Origin: Flagellimonas oceani
GTDB lineage: Bacteria; Bacteroidota; Bacteroidia; Flavobacteriales; Flavobacteriaceae
NCBI RefSeq assembly: GCF_011068285.1
Contig: NZ_CP049616.1
Coordinates: forward strand, 4,174,001-4,238,000
Reading direction: 5' to 3'
Length of the DNA: 64,000 nt
The notes below the pieces were generated by a model. That model was not told where the DNA came from and ran no database searches. It was given only the letters and a program-made list of their open reading frames with translations. Made by a program: the position numbers and the translations under genes. Of the stretch, positions 19,140 to 28,302 are shown one piece after another; within the stretch, counting starts at the first letter, position 1, and each line of letters begins with the position of its first letter.

Positions 19140-20164
19140 TCCGCTTCCGATTTTTCTTGTTCGTTAGCATTGATTTCGGACAGTTCGCCTTCGTATTGCG
19201 TAGCTTCGGTTCGGGCATCGTAGCCCAATTCCATCAAATATTTGGAGAAAATGTCGGTGTAGCCGTGTGTGCAGATTATTTTTTCCGCACCGGTGGCTTC
19301 GATTGTCTGCAATAGTCCTCTCCAATCGCAATGGTCGCTCAGTACAAAACCTTTGTCAATAGCCCTCCGTCTTCGTGCACCCCTGAAAGCCATCCAACCA
19401 CTGGCTGTGGCGGTAACATAGGGAACCATTTTTTTTATCCAAGTGCTTCCATGGGCACTGGGAGGAGCAACCACAATGTTGCCCAAAAGGTCCTCCTTTT
19501 TGGTCTCTTTGGTAATCAAATGGGTTGGTGGCAAATCAACCAAAGGCCTGAGCACTTCGGTCATATTTTCGACCGCTCCGTGCGTGTATATTTTTCCTAT
19601 GGACGTGTCCAGATGTTTGATCAAGCGTTGTGCCTTCCCCAAGGAATAACCAAAAAGCACCGAGGTTTTTCCTTCTGCTTGATTCTGTGCCCACCATTGG
19701 TTGATATCGTTGAACACCTCTTTTTGTGGTCGCCAACGAAATGCAGGTAACCCGAAGGTGCACTCCGTGATGAAGGTGTGACATTTTACAAGCTCAAATG
19801 GAGTGGTGAGCCCATCGTCTTCAATTTTGTAATCTCCCGTGAACACCCATACTTCGTCATTGTGCTCCACCCGTATTTGTGAAGATCCCACAATATGTCC
19901 GGCAGGATGGAAACTGAATTTTACGTTGTTCACCGTGAATGTTTCGCCCCAGTCTTTTCCTGAAATGGAAACATCCCCTAAACGATGCTTCACGATTGGA
20001 ACATTCTTATGGTGGGTAATGTACTTGTTATGACCCCATCTACTGTGGTCGGCGTGCCCATGGGAAATGATGGCCTTGTCAACCGGTTTCCAAGGGTCCA
20101 AATAAACATCTGCCTTTTTACAATAGATTCCTTTGGAGGTAAATTCGAGCAAAGGTGTTTTCAT
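19136..20164 (-). CDS. Ligase-associated DNA damage response exonuclease (MBL/beta-CASP)
   Basis: A 342-residue metallo-beta-lactamase-fold nuclease. The HxHxDH signature is SHGHADHS, and further ligands are likely in FHPAGHIVGSSQ, FTGDYK and SDHCDW; the region from about 150 on resembles beta-CASP. It is the first gene of the ligase-associated operon, and its stop overlaps the ligase ATG by 4 bp. It probably trims DNA ends ahead of the ligase. The start at 20164 leaves 89 bp to the divergent TerB-like gene. Confidence 0.94.
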   Translation of the reverse strand: MKTPLLEFTSKGIYCKKADVYLDPWKPVDKAIISHGHADHSRWGHNKYITHHKNVPIVKHRLGDVSISGKDWGETFTVNNVKFSFHPAGHIVGSSQIRVEHNDEVWVFTGDYKIEDDGLTTPFELVKCHTFITECTFGLPAFRWRPQKEVFNDINQWWAQNQAEGKTSVLFGYSLGKAQRLIKHLDTSIGKIYTHGAVENMTEVLRPLVDLPPTHLITKETKKEDLLGNIVVAPPSAHGSTWIKKMVPYVTATASGWMAFRGARRRRAIDKGFVLSDHCDWRGLLQTIEATGAEKIICTHGYTDIFSKYLMELGYDARTEATQYEGELSEINANEQEKSEAE

Positions 20165-20227
20165 AGCAGTCGTAAATTACAAATTTCTTTTGGTGCCCTT
20201 TTTAATATTTTTATCTCTTTAAAGATT

Positions 20228-20235
20228 TATATTTG
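20228..20235 (+). promoter_or_regulatory. -7 box of the TerB-like gene
   Basis: TATATTTG matches TANNTTTG and lies 18 bp upstream of the ATG at 20254, giving a very short leader. No clear TTTG -33 box was seen. Confidence 0.4.
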
Positions 20236-20253
20236 TGCCACAAAATTTGAGAT

Positions 20254-20682
20254 ATGCCGATTTTAGATCTTTACGAGCACGGAGACCACAGGAATAACTT
20301 GGCCCATTTTGCCACGTTGGCAAGTTTGGCAGCGGTTGATGGGGAAATCAATCCGAAGGAAATGGCCGTCCTGGAAAAATTCGCCTTTAAACTTAATATA
20401 AGTGAAGGTGAATTCAAGGAGGTGATGAAGAAGGAGAACAAATATCCCATCGAGACTCCGCACAGTGGCGAGCAAAGGTATAGAAGGCTTTTCGATTTTT
20501 TTCAAATGATCTTCTCCGATCACGATATTGATGATGAAGAGCGTAAAATTGTGGAAAAGTATGCCGTTGGGCTTGGCTTTTCTCCAAAGACGGCCGCAGG
20601 CATCATTGATAAGTCCATCAAAATTTTTACCGGAAGAATTCCATTCGAGGATTACCACGAATTGGTAAAGCGCGAAAGCTAG
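20254..20682 (+). CDS. TerB-like helical protein
   Basis: A 142-residue, all-helical acidic protein with the two-repeat TerB pattern: [20 protein letters not shown] in the first half and [16 protein letters not shown] in the second, each an acidic loop between helices that could bind a divalent cation. TerB proteins are linked to tellurite resistance and membrane stress, but single copies without other ter genes, as here, have unknown roles. Its stop overlaps the convergent fbp stop by 4 bp. Confidence 0.8.
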   Translation: MPILDLYEHGDHRNNLAHFATLASLAAVDGEINPKEMAVLEKFAFKLNISEGEFKEVMKKENKYPIETPHSGEQRYRRLFDFFQMIFSDHDIDDEERKIVEKYAVGLGFSPKTAAGIIDKSIKIFTGRIPFEDYHELVKRES

Positions 20683-21686
20683 GAGTTCGCCATAAATTCT
20701 TCGGCTTTTTCCACCATTTTTTTGCTTCCACAGAAGAATGGAACCCGCTCGTGCAACTCGGTGGGTTGTATGTCCATAATTCGCTGGAAACCATCACTTG
20801 CCTTGCCGTTCGCCTGTTCGGCCAAAAATGCCATAGGGTTGCATTCGTACAATAAACGAAGTTTACCGTTTTGGGCCTTGCTGCTTTTGGGGTACATATA
20901 AATCCCACCCTTGATCATATTTCGGTGAAAATCGGAAACCAGCGATCCAATGTACCTTGAGGTATACGGGCGGTCTCCTTCCTCCATTTGGCAGTATTTG
21001 ATATAATCCTTCACACCTTGCGGAAAATGTATGTAATTCCCTTCGTTCACGGAGTAAATTTGACCCGATTCGGGAAATTGCATATTGGGGTGCGATAGGT
21101 AAAAAGTGCCCAGTGCCGGATTCAACGTAAAACCATTCACACCGTGTCCCGTGGTGTACACGTACATGGTAGAGGTTCCGTAGATGATGTAGCCGGCAGC
21201 AATCTGGTTTTTTCCAGGTTGCAGAAAATCTTCCAAAGTCACCGGGGTCCCTACTGGTGTTACCCTTCGGTAAATGGAAAAAATGGTCCCTACGGAGACA
21301 TTTACGTCAATGTTGGAGGAGCCATCCAAAGGGTCTATCAAAACCACATATTTATTTTGATGTTGCTTATCGAAACTATTGATAGTAATGAAATCGTCTT
21401 CCTCTTCCGAAGCAATGCCACAAACAATCTCACGATTCTTCAAGGTTTGAATGAACTTTTCGTTGGCCAGCACATCCAATTTTTGCTGATTTTCCCCTTG
21501 AATGTTGGTTTCACCGGCGGCACCAATGATATCCACCAGCCCGGCTTTGTTCACTTCATGGTTCACTACTTTTGCGGCCAAACGGATACCGTTCAGCAAT
21601 CTTGAAAGTTCCCCGGAAGTGTATTGAAATGATTCTTGGTTGGCGATGATGAACTCGCCCATGGTGAGTCGTTGTTTGTCAAACAT
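20679..21686 (-). CDS. fbp: Fructose-1,6-bisphosphatase class I
   Basis: A 335-residue gluconeogenic enzyme that hydrolyses fructose-1,6-bisphosphate to fructose-6-phosphate in the cytoplasm. The metal-binding signature [14 protein letters not shown] is about one third of the way in, preceded by ASEEEDD; the C-terminal [18 protein letters not shown] block binds substrate. Length and motifs are normal. It is divergent from the GNAT-aspartate kinase pair. Confidence 0.97.
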   Translation of the reverse strand: MFDKQRLTMGEFIIANQESFQYTSGELSRLLNGIRLAAKVVNHEVNKAGLVDIIGAAGETNIQGENQQKLDVLANEKFIQTLKNREIVCGIASEEEDDFITINSFDKQHQNKYVVLIDPLDGSSNIDVNVSVGTIFSIYRRVTPVGTPVTLEDFLQPGKNQIAAGYIIYGTSTMYVYTTGHGVNGFTLNPALGTFYLSHPNMQFPESGQIYSVNEGNYIHFPQGVKDYIKYCQMEEGDRPYTSRYIGSLVSDFHRNMIKGGIYMYPKSSKAQNGKLRLLYECNPMAFLAEQANGKASDGFQRIMDIQPTELHERVPFFCGSKKMVEKAEEFMANS

Positions 21687-21773
21687 TGAGAAAAGGCTGT
21701 TTTATTTAAGGACAAATATCGGGCATTTTGTGAAACTACAACGTTTTCGAAGAACTTTAATTATGTAATTTTA

Positions 21774-21781
21774 TAACTTTG
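21774..21781 (+). promoter_or_regulatory. -7 box of the GNAT-aspartate kinase unit
   Basis: TAACTTTG matches TANNTTTG and ends 19 bp before the ATG at 21801. It reads away from fbp in the 114-bp divergent spacer. Confidence 0.45.
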
Positions 21782-21800
21782 AGTTTTATTTGTAACAATC

Positions 21801-22283
21801 ATGGAATATACAATCAGAGCAGCACGACCAGATGATATGGAGCAAGTATTGAACTTGGTCCAAGAACTGGCCAATTATGAAAAGGAACCGGACGCCGTCG
21901 AAATCACTGAAAAGGATTTGGTGGAACATGGGTTTGGCGACAAAAAGATGTTCCATTGCTTTGTGGCCGATACCAATGAAGGTATTGCAGGAATTGCGCT
22001 GGTATATTCCCGTTACTCCACATGGAAAGGACCGGCGATTCATTTGGAAGATTTGATCGTATCCGAAAAGATGAGGGGAAGTGGTCTGGGAACGGCATTG
22101 CTGGACGAAGTGGTAAAGTATGGCGATAGTCTAGGTGTAAAGCGAATTAGCTGGGAGGTTTTGGACTGGAACGAACCCGCCATTGCGTTTTACGAGAAAA
22201 AGGGAGCCAACGTGCTAAGAGATTGGGATGTGGTTCACTTGGATGAAAAAGGAATCAAAAATTATATGGAGAGCCTCAATTAG
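21801..22283 (+). CDS. GNAT N-acetyltransferase, diamine acetyltransferase-like
   Basis: A 160-residue GNAT enzyme resembling spermidine/spermine or thialysine acetyltransferases. The start IRAARPDDMEQVL and YEKEP segment fit that subgroup, the acetyl-CoA loop is SEKMRGSGLGTALL (motif A, RxxGxG/A), and WNEPAIAFYEKKGA is the conserved C-terminal helix. The substrate may be a diamine or lysine analogue; this is by similarity only. It lies 25 bp upstream of the aspartate kinase gene and probably shares its transcript. Confidence 0.85.
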   Translation: MEYTIRAARPDDMEQVLNLVQELANYEKEPDAVEITEKDLVEHGFGDKKMFHCFVADTNEGIAGIALVYSRYSTWKGPAIHLEDLIVSEKMRGSGLGTALLDEVVKYGDSLGVKRISWEVLDWNEPAIAFYEKKGANVLRDWDVVHLDEKGIKNYMESLN

Positions 22284-22308
22284 GCATCCAAAAGAATAGA
22301 ATACATAC

Positions 22309-23559
22309 ATGAGGGTATTTAAGTTTGGAGGAGCATCCGTGAAAGATGCAGATGCCGTAAAGAATGTAGTGAAGGTTTTACAGGAGGTTGGATACCAAGA
22401 TACTTTGGTGGTGATTTCCGCTATGGGCAAAACCACCAATGCGATGGAAAAGGTGGTGGAATCCTATTTTAACGATAAAGAAGAGGTAAATGCCTCGATT
22501 CAAGAGGTGATTGATTATCACCATGGGATTTTGTCCGATCTTTTCCAAAACCCGAACCATCCCGTTTTTGCGAAAGTCAAAGTGCTTTTTGAAGAAGTCA
22601 AAGGATTTTTGGCATGGAACAAGTCGCCCAAATATGGTTTTGTGTATGACCAAGTGGTGTGCTACGGGGAATTGTTGTCCACGACCATTGTGAGTGCCTA
22701 TTTGAATGAAATCGGTATTTCCAACGAGTGGCTGGATGTAAGAACCCTCATCAAGACAGACAGCACCAACCGCGATGCTCAGGTAAATTGGGAGCGTACA
22801 CAACAAGAAGTTGTTTCCCTTGTGGATAGATCTAAATTGAACATTACCCAAGGATTTTTGGGCAGTGATGACAACAACTTTACCACGACATTGGGCAGGG
22901 AAGGGTCCGATTATTCCGCTGCAATTTTGGCCTATTGCCTCAATGCAGAGTCGGTAACCATTTGGAAAGACGTTCCCGGTGTACTCAACGCCGACCCCAG
23001 AAATTTTGAAAATGCGCAACTGCTGGACAAAATTTCGTACCGTGAAGCCATTGAATTGGCATTTTATGGGGCTTCGGTGATTCACCCCAAAACTTTGCAG
23101 CCTTTGCAGCGCAAGGAAATTCCGCTGAAGGTGAAATCATTCCTAAATCCTACGGACAAAGGAACCACGGTGGGGAAGGGGAATGGCATAGAGCCCAAAG
23201 TGCCTTGCTTTATCGTGAAAAAGAATCAGGTGTTGCTAAAATTGTCTTCTCTGGACTTTTCTTTCATCGTGGAGGACAACATCAGCGAAATCTTCAAGCT
23301 TTTCCACGATCACAGACTGAAAGTGGACATGATCCAAAACTCAGCGATCAGTTTTTCCGTCTGTTTGGACAATAAATTTCGAGGACTGCCCCCTTTGTTG
23401 GAAGAACTCAAACGAAAATTCAAAGTGGTCTGCCACGAAGATGTTTCGCTCTACACCATTCGCCATTTTGATGATAATTCGGTCAAATCCCTTCAAAACG
23501 GAAAGTCGGTACTAGTGGAGCAACGCGGTAAGGAAACGGTGCAATTGGTTGTAAAATAA
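22309..23559 (+). CDS. lysC: Aspartate kinase
   Basis: A 416-residue monofunctional aspartokinase, catalysing the first step toward lysine, threonine and methionine. The N-terminal KFGGASVKDADAV carries the family's K-F-G-G motif, and the amino-acid-kinase core includes GREGSDYSAAILA and DVPGVLNADPRN. Two ACT domains follow (about 300-400, including SLDFSFIVEDNISEIFKL), so feedback control by an amino acid is likely. No homoserine dehydrogenase domain is fused. Confidence 0.94.
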   Translation: MRVFKFGGASVKDADAVKNVVKVLQEVGYQDTLVVISAMGKTTNAMEKVVESYFNDKEEVNASIQEVIDYHHGILSDLFQNPNHPVFAKVKVLFEEVKGFLAWNKSPKYGFVYDQVVCYGELLSTTIVSAYLNEIGISNEWLDVRTLIKTDSTNRDAQVNWERTQQEVVSLVDRSKLNITQGFLGSDDNNFTTTLGREGSDYSAAILAYCLNAESVTIWKDVPGVLNADPRNFENAQLLDKISYREAIELAFYGASVIHPKTLQPLQRKEIPLKVKSFLNPTDKGTTVGKGNGIEPKVPCFIVKKNQVLLKLSSLDFSFIVEDNISEIFKLFHDHRLKVDMIQNSAISFSVCLDNKFRGLPPLLEELKRKFKVVCHEDVSLYTIRHFDDNSVKSLQNGKSVLVEQRGKETVQLVVK

Positions 23560-23637
23560 AAGCTTAGGCTTAATATTTAGGTAAAAAGTGCTCTAGGGTT
23601 TATTTTCTATCTTTACAGGTACCTAAAAACTTTTTCT

Positions 23638-25458
23638 ATGGGCTTGGTTTCTGCTAAAGAGGTGGCGAAAGTCATCCATCTGGACAAATATGGCTTTTTG
23701 GGCACTTTTGTAGGATGGCTTTTAATGGTGGCCACCAGAATTAGCACCATCAATAGATTTTATGATAAAAACAAAGAGCTGTCAGGGCCAGAATTCCTCG
23801 ACGCTATTTTGGAACACTACGAAATCGACTTTGAGATTCCGGAAGAGGATTTGAAACGCTTGCCCAAATCAGGTCCCTACATTACCATTAGCAATCATCC
23901 TTTAGGGGGCATTGATGGGGTGTTGTTGCTCAAGTTATTGTTGAAAGAAAGACCCGACTATAAAATTATAGCCAATTTTTTATTGCACAGGATTGAGCCT
24001 TTGAAGGATTACATTATGCCCGTTAATCCTTTTGAAAGCCACAAGGATGCCAAAAGCAGTATTGTTGGATTCAAGAATGCACTGCAACACCTTAGGGATG
24101 GACATCCGTTGGGTATTTTTCCCGCAGGGGAGGTGTCCACCTATCGCGATGGAAAATTGGTGGTCGACCGACCCTGGGAGGAAGCGGCCATAAAATTGAT
24201 AAGAAAGGCGGAAGTTCCCGTGGTACCTATATATTTTCACGCTCGCAATAGCAGATTGTTTTACCGTTTGTCCAAAATTGACGATGTGTTCCGAACGGCC
24301 AAGTTGCCCTCTGAGCTTACTTCGCAAAGCCGTCGTCCCATCAAGGTCCGAATCGGTCAGCCTATTTCAGTGAATACACAAAACGAGGAAAAGACCTTGG
24401 AGGATTTTGCGGAATTACTTCGTAAAAAGACCTATTTGTTGGCCAATGCTTTCGAAAAAGAGCGCTTTTTGGATAAGGTTCCCACATCCCTTAAAATTCC
24501 GAAACCACCCAAGAAAATTGCCACAGCCATCAGTGCAGATGTACTGAATGGAGAGATTGAAAAACTCCGGGAGAAGGATTGTCGTTTGCTGCAAAGTAAA
24601 AATTACGAAGTATTCTTGGCTCAGGCCAAGGATATGCCTTTTTGTTTGAACGAAATAGGCCGTCAGCGCGAGGTAACTTTTCGTGAAGTGGGCGAGGGCA
24701 CCAATAATGCCATTGATTTGGACAAGTTTGATTCCTATTATCACCATTTGTTCTTGTGGGACGATGATTCCAAGGCGATTGTCGGAGCTTACCGTATGGG
24801 ATTGGGGTCGGAAATCTTCAACAAATATGGTATTGATGGTTTTTACCTTCAAGATCTTTTTCGATTTGAACCTGAACTGTACGGAATGATGGAGAAATCC
24901 ATCGAAATGGGCAGGGCATACATTGTAAAGGAATATCAGCAAAAACCGATGCCGTTGTTCTTGCTTTGGAAAGGTATCGTGCATACGACCTTGAGGCATC
25001 CGGAGCATCGATATTTGATTGGGGGAGTGAGCATCAGCAACCAGTTTTCAAACTTTTCGAAATCATTGATGATTGAGTTTATGAAATCCAACTATTGGGA
25101 TCCCTACGTGGCACAATACATCCGTCCCAAAAAGGAATTTAAGGTAAAGTTGAAAGATGCCGATAAGGAGTTTGTGTTCGATGAGACCCAAGCTGACCTG
25201 AACAAGTTCGATAAATTGATCAGTGAAGTGGAACCGGGGAGTCTGCGCTTGCCTGTGTTGATCAAAAAGTACATCAAACAGAACGCCAAAGTAGTGGCCT
25301 TTAATGTGGATCCCTTGTTCAACAACTCTGTGGACGGTTTAATGTACATTCGTATTGCAGATCTTCCTGAAAGCACCGTAAAGCCTGTAATGGAGGAGTT
25401 TCAGGCTGAACTGGAACGCAAAGTGGCCGAGGGCAATGGGACGCTCGAGGAGGATTAA
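23638..25458 (+). CDS. Bifunctional acyltransferase: PlsC-like N-terminus plus GNAT/hemolysin-like C-terminus (OlsF type)
   Basis: A 606-residue two-domain protein. Residues about 60-260 are a PlsC/lysophospholipid acyltransferase domain with the H(x)4D motif NHPLGGIDG and the FPAGEVS block. Residues about 310-550 resemble the N-acyltransferase (OlsB/hemolysin-like) family, with AYRMGLG and FEPELYGMMEKSIEMGRAYI. The same domain order occurs in OlsF, which makes ornithine lipids from ornithine by N- then O-acylation. By that analogy it would make an amino-acid-containing lipid; the amino acid cannot be read from sequence. A TATCTTTAC box lies about 25 bp upstream. Confidence 0.85.
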   Translation: MGLVSAKEVAKVIHLDKYGFLGTFVGWLLMVATRISTINRFYDKNKELSGPEFLDAILEHYEIDFEIPEEDLKRLPKSGPYITISNHPLGGIDGVLLLKLLLKERPDYKIIANFLLHRIEPLKDYIMPVNPFESHKDAKSSIVGFKNALQHLRDGHPLGIFPAGEVSTYRDGKLVVDRPWEEAAIKLIRKAEVPVVPIYFHARNSRLFYRLSKIDDVFRTAKLPSELTSQSRRPIKVRIGQPISVNTQNEEKTLEDFAELLRKKTYLLANAFEKERFLDKVPTSLKIPKPPKKIATAISADVLNGEIEKLREKDCRLLQSKNYEVFLAQAKDMPFCLNEIGRQREVTFREVGEGTNNAIDLDKFDSYYHHLFLWDDDSKAIVGAYRMGLGSEIFNKYGIDGFYLQDLFRFEPELYGMMEKSIEMGRAYIVKEYQQKPMPLFLLWKGIVHTTLRHPEHRYLIGGVSISNQFSNFSKSLMIEFMKSNYWDPYVAQYIRPKKEFKVKLKDADKEFVFDETQADLNKFDKLISEVEPGSLRLPVLIKKYIKQNAKVVAFNVDPLFNNSVDGLMYIRIADLPESTVKPVMEEFQAELERKVAEGNGTLEED

Positions 25459-25946
25459 TCGATTCCGATCTTGCTGCTGCGTCTTTCAAAGAGGAGGTTA
25501 TCTTTCCAGATGCCATGAATTTTCCCCACACGTTCCCGTTTCCCGATGTATCTGAAGCCTGCTTTTTCGTGCAATTTGATGCTGGCGGTGTTCTCTGGGA
25601 ATATACCTGATTGTATGGTCCAAAGGCCTGCTTTTTCACTTTCCTCGATCAAATGTTGCATCAGTAGTTTACCAATGCCCTTACCGCGGCTCTTATCAGA
25701 AATGTAAACGCTTACTTCGCCAACACCACCATAAACACAGCGACTGGAAACAGGCGATAATGCAGCCCATCCTAAAATTTCACCATCGCTCTCAGCAACC
25801 AAACGGCATTGTTTTGTGTGGGCACTGTCCCATTGATCGTAAGAGGGGGCCTTGGTCTCAAAAGTGGCAAAGCCCGTGGCGATTCCTTCCAAATAAATCC
25901 GCGAAACATCTTCCCAATCCGATGCATTCATGGTTCTGACAATCAT
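25455..25946 (-). CDS. GNAT N-acetyltransferase, phosphinothricin acetyltransferase-like
   Basis: A 163-residue GNAT enzyme of the Pat/MnaT type. Family features are the N-terminal RTMNASDWEDVSRIYLEGI, then GWAALSPVS, the acetyl-CoA loop DKSRGKGIGKLLM, and FPENTASIKLHEKAGFRYIG. Relatives acetylate phosphinothricin or methionine sulfoximine; the natural substrate here is unknown. Its stop overlaps the convergent acyltransferase stop by 4 bp. Confidence 0.88.
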   Translation of the reverse strand: MIVRTMNASDWEDVSRIYLEGIATGFATFETKAPSYDQWDSAHTKQCRLVAESDGEILGWAALSPVSSRCVYGGVGEVSVYISDKSRGKGIGKLLMQHLIEESEKAGLWTIQSGIFPENTASIKLHEKAGFRYIGKRERVGKIHGIWKDNLLFERRSSKIGID

Positions 25947-25987
25947 ATCGAGGTATTATTAATTGTAATATTACGATGAATTGATAT

Positions 25988-26015
25988 TCAAAAAAAGCCA
26001 GGGTTAATCTGGCTT
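25988..26015 (-). terminator. Rho-independent terminator of the TM2 gene
   Basis: On the minus strand a 7-bp stem AAGCCAG/CTGGCTT with a 7-base loop is followed by a run of T (TTTTTTTGAA). It begins 7 bp after the TM2 stop codon. Confidence 0.75.
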
Positions 26016-26021
26016 AAATTT

Positions 26022-26396
26022 TTAGAACCAAGGCTTTTTGCCCACTTGATAAGTGTTAAAGAACTCTTCGTCGGACTTTGTCAGGTAAATGATACCTTCA
26101 ATCAACCCAACAATGGCTACGCCCAGTACAATAAAGCTCCCGACAACAAAGCAAGCGGTTATGTAACCGATTACTGTGGCACCTAACATGATAAATCCTT
26201 CTTTTTGGTAACCCAGTATGAATTTATGAACTCCTAACTGTCCTAGTACAATGGCAAGTATGCCTGCCAGTAATTTCTTGTTATCGCTTGAATTTAAAGC
26301 TTCCTTGGCACTGTTGGTGAATTCGTTTGCGGTTTTCTTGGCATCATCTGCAAATTCATCTGCTTTATCACCAAAGTCTTTTTTTTCTTCTGACAT
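26022..26396 (-). CDS. TM2 domain membrane protein
   Basis: A 124-residue membrane protein. Residues 1-38 form a charged amphipathic helix (YtxH-like, rich in Lys, Asp, Ala). The TM2 domain follows: KKLLAGILAIVLGQLGVHKF with the GxHKFILGY motif, then two hydrophobic helices. TM2 proteins are widespread with no settled biochemical role. It ends a small minus-strand group with VOC and DUF1801 genes, 53 bp after the VOC gene, and is closed by a terminator. Confidence 0.88.
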   Translation of the reverse strand: MSEEKKDFGDKADEFADDAKKTANEFTNSAKEALNSSDNKKLLAGILAIVLGQLGVHKFILGYQKEGFIMLGATVIGYITACFVVGSFIVLGVAIVGLIEGIIYLTKSDEEFFNTYQVGKKPWF

Positions 26397-26449
26397 GTTT
26401 ATTTAATATGTTGGTTAATGAAGGCTAAATGTAGCAAATAAATCAATAT

Positions 26450-26836
26450 CTATAAGAAAGCTTTATCAACAGGTTCCCATAGTTCCAATTTGTTGCCCTC
26501 TGGGTCCAAGATCCAACCGAATTTGCCGTATTCGTATTCCTCAATTTCCCCGACTACGGTAACTCCTTCTTTTTTTAGGACCTCTAGCAGTTCCACCAAA
26601 TTTTCCACCCGAAAATTCATCATGAACGGCTTTTCACTGGGTTTGAAATATTGTGTTTTTTCATCCATCGGGCTCCATTGTGTGGAACAGTCGTTTCCTT
26701 CTTGGTCCTTCCACCAAAAAGTACAGCCATATTGGTCGGTGTTCAATCCCAAATGATTTTTATACCATGCCTTGATGTTGTCCGGGTCTTTGCTCTTAAA
26801 GAAAAACCCTCCCAATCCAGTTACTCTGTTTTTCAT
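26450..26836 (-). CDS. VOC superfamily (glyoxalase/bleomycin-resistance fold) protein
   Basis: A 128-residue protein with two beta-alpha-beta-beta-beta halves. The start GLGGFFFKSKDPDNIKAWY and the end FGWILDPEGNKLELWEPVD are typical of VOC proteins, with the C-terminal Glu a likely metal ligand. Specific function is not predictable. Its ATG overlaps the stop of the DUF1801 gene by 4 bp. Confidence 0.88.
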   Translation of the reverse strand: MKNRVTGLGGFFFKSKDPDNIKAWYKNHLGLNTDQYGCTFWWKDQEGNDCSTQWSPMDEKTQYFKPSEKPFMMNFRVENLVELLEVLKKEGVTVVGEIEEYEYGKFGWILDPEGNKLELWEPVDKAFL

Positions 26837-27291
26837 GATTTTTTAATGTTTTTTTCGTACAGCACAATCCACTCTTGTGGCGTCATTTTTTGGCATAGCG
26901 CTGCAATCAGTTGATAAGGAATGGTATCCATGTTCTTAAAACGGATACAGCTTTTGCCCATATCGAGCTTTGTGTTTACAAATTTGGGGTATTCGGCCAC
27001 AAACCAATCGTGCAAACTTGGATTGGCATATATTCCTGAGTGATAAAGCGCCACAAAGTTTTTTTGTGATGCAATGTTGATGAAGGGGAGCGGTAATTTT
27101 GGGTCCACATGGTACCCATCCGGATACATGGAGTGGGGTACCACGAACCCTATCATTCCATAGCTGATACATTCTTCAAAACCTTCCGGTAGATTGTTCT
27201 TTATGATCTCCCGAAGCTTTGAAAAAGCTTCTTTGCGTTCTTCAGGCAGTTTTTGGATGTACTCATCGGGCGTTTTGGCTTCAATGGTCAT
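26833..27291 (-). CDS. DUF1801 domain protein
   Basis: A 152-residue YdhG/YjbR-like DUF1801 protein. The N-terminal TPDEYIQKLPEERKEAFSKL and later FEECISYGMIGF are characteristic, as is the C-terminal GKSCIRFKNMDTIP. Proteins of this fold may bind DNA or small ligands, but no role is established. It leads the DUF1801-VOC pair, with translational coupling to the VOC gene. Confidence 0.88.
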   Translation of the reverse strand: MTIEAKTPDEYIQKLPEERKEAFSKLREIIKNNLPEGFEECISYGMIGFVVPHSMYPDGYHVDPKLPLPFINIASQKNFVALYHSGIYANPSLHDWFVAEYPKFVNTKLDMGKSCIRFKNMDTIPYQLIAALCQKMTPQEWIVLYEKNIKKS

Positions 27292-27350
27292 GTCTGGTCA
27301 GGTTTTATCCAATGCCAGGGCCACAAATAAGATGGAATTGGTACCTAAAG

Positions 27351-28283
27351 TTAAGAAAATCTTTCTTTGACTTTGTCAACAATGGTCTGGGCCAATTTTT
27401 CCTTGCTTTCCACTGTCCAACCGGCCACGTGCGGGGTGAGCAACACATTTTTGGCTTTGCGCAGATATTTGAATGCCTTCGGTTTTTGGGCGAACATATT
27501 TTCGAAGGACTTTTGCTCATATTCCAGCACATCCAGTCCAGCACCGAGAACTTTTCCTGATTTAAGCGCTTCCGCTAAATCTTTGGTAACCACACATTTG
27601 CCACGAGCTGTATTGAGTAACCAGAACGGTTTGTGGAATTTTTCTATAAAATCTGTGTTTATCATCCCCATGGTCTGCTCGGTCTGCGGAACGTGCAAGC
27701 TGACGACATCCGAGCGTTGCTGAAACTCCATGATTCCCACTTGACGGGCATTTTCATCGCCTACACCGCCAACTATATCATAACAGATGACTTCAACATC
27801 GAAACCACGTAGTTTTTTGGCAAAAGCCTTGCCCATATTTCCGTAACCAATAATGCCAACCGTTTTTCCGTCGAGTTCAACCCCTCTATTTTGCTCCCGT
27901 TTCCACTTGCCCTTACGCACCTGGCGGTCAGCTTTGCCCATATGGTTCATTAGGGAAAGCAACATGCCCAAAGCGTGTTCTCCCACGGCGTTTCGGTTGC
28001 CCTCCGGTGCGGAGGCCAGAAATATCTCCTTATATTTTGCGTATTCGGTATCGATATTTTCCAGTCCTGCGCCGACTCTTCCTATAAATTTTAGGTGGGT
28101 GGCTTTTTCCAGAAATTGCTGGTCTATGGTAAACCTGCTCCGGATAATGATGCCGTCGTAATTATGGATTTTCTTTTCTACTTCCTCTTTGGATGAGGTG
28201 TAATCTTCGTGGTTTTCGAACCCAAGCTCTTCAAATTGTTCAATGAGCAGTGGGTGATTGGTGTCTAAGTGGAGAACTTTCAT
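27351..28283 (-). CDS. D-isomer-specific 2-hydroxyacid dehydrogenase (phosphoglycerate dehydrogenase-like)
   Basis: A 310-residue NAD-dependent dehydrogenase. The nucleotide-binding GIIGYGNMGKAFA lies in the middle, and the catalytic residues are in LLNTARGKCV (Arg), LDVLEYE (Glu) and LTPHVAG (His). No ACT domain is attached, so it is a short type that could serve serine synthesis or another 2-hydroxyacid. The frame runs back to 28346, but the ATG at 28283 gives the family N-terminus (MKVLHLDTNHP) and avoids overlap with the cupin gene. Confidence 0.88.
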   Translation of the reverse strand: MKVLHLDTNHPLLIEQFEELGFENHEDYTSSKEEVEKKIHNYDGIIIRSRFTIDQQFLEKATHLKFIGRVGAGLENIDTEYAKYKEIFLASAPEGNRNAVGEHALGMLLSLMNHMGKADRQVRKGKWKREQNRGVELDGKTVGIIGYGNMGKAFAKKLRGFDVEVICYDIVGGVGDENARQVGIMEFQQRSDVVSLHVPQTEQTMGMINTDFIEKFHKPFWLLNTARGKCVVTKDLAEALKSGKVLGAGLDVLEYEQKSFENMFAQKPKAFKYLRKAKNVLLTPHVAGWTVESKEKLAQTIVDKVKERFS

Positions 28284-28302
28284 GGGGGCAAATATACAAC
28301 TC

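Noticed and set aside
22378..23085. 235-codon minus-strand frame
   Set aside because: Antisense shadow of the aspartate kinase gene, whose motifs are continuous across it.
24415..25008. 197-codon minus-strand frame
   Set aside because: Antisense shadow of the acyltransferase fusion gene.
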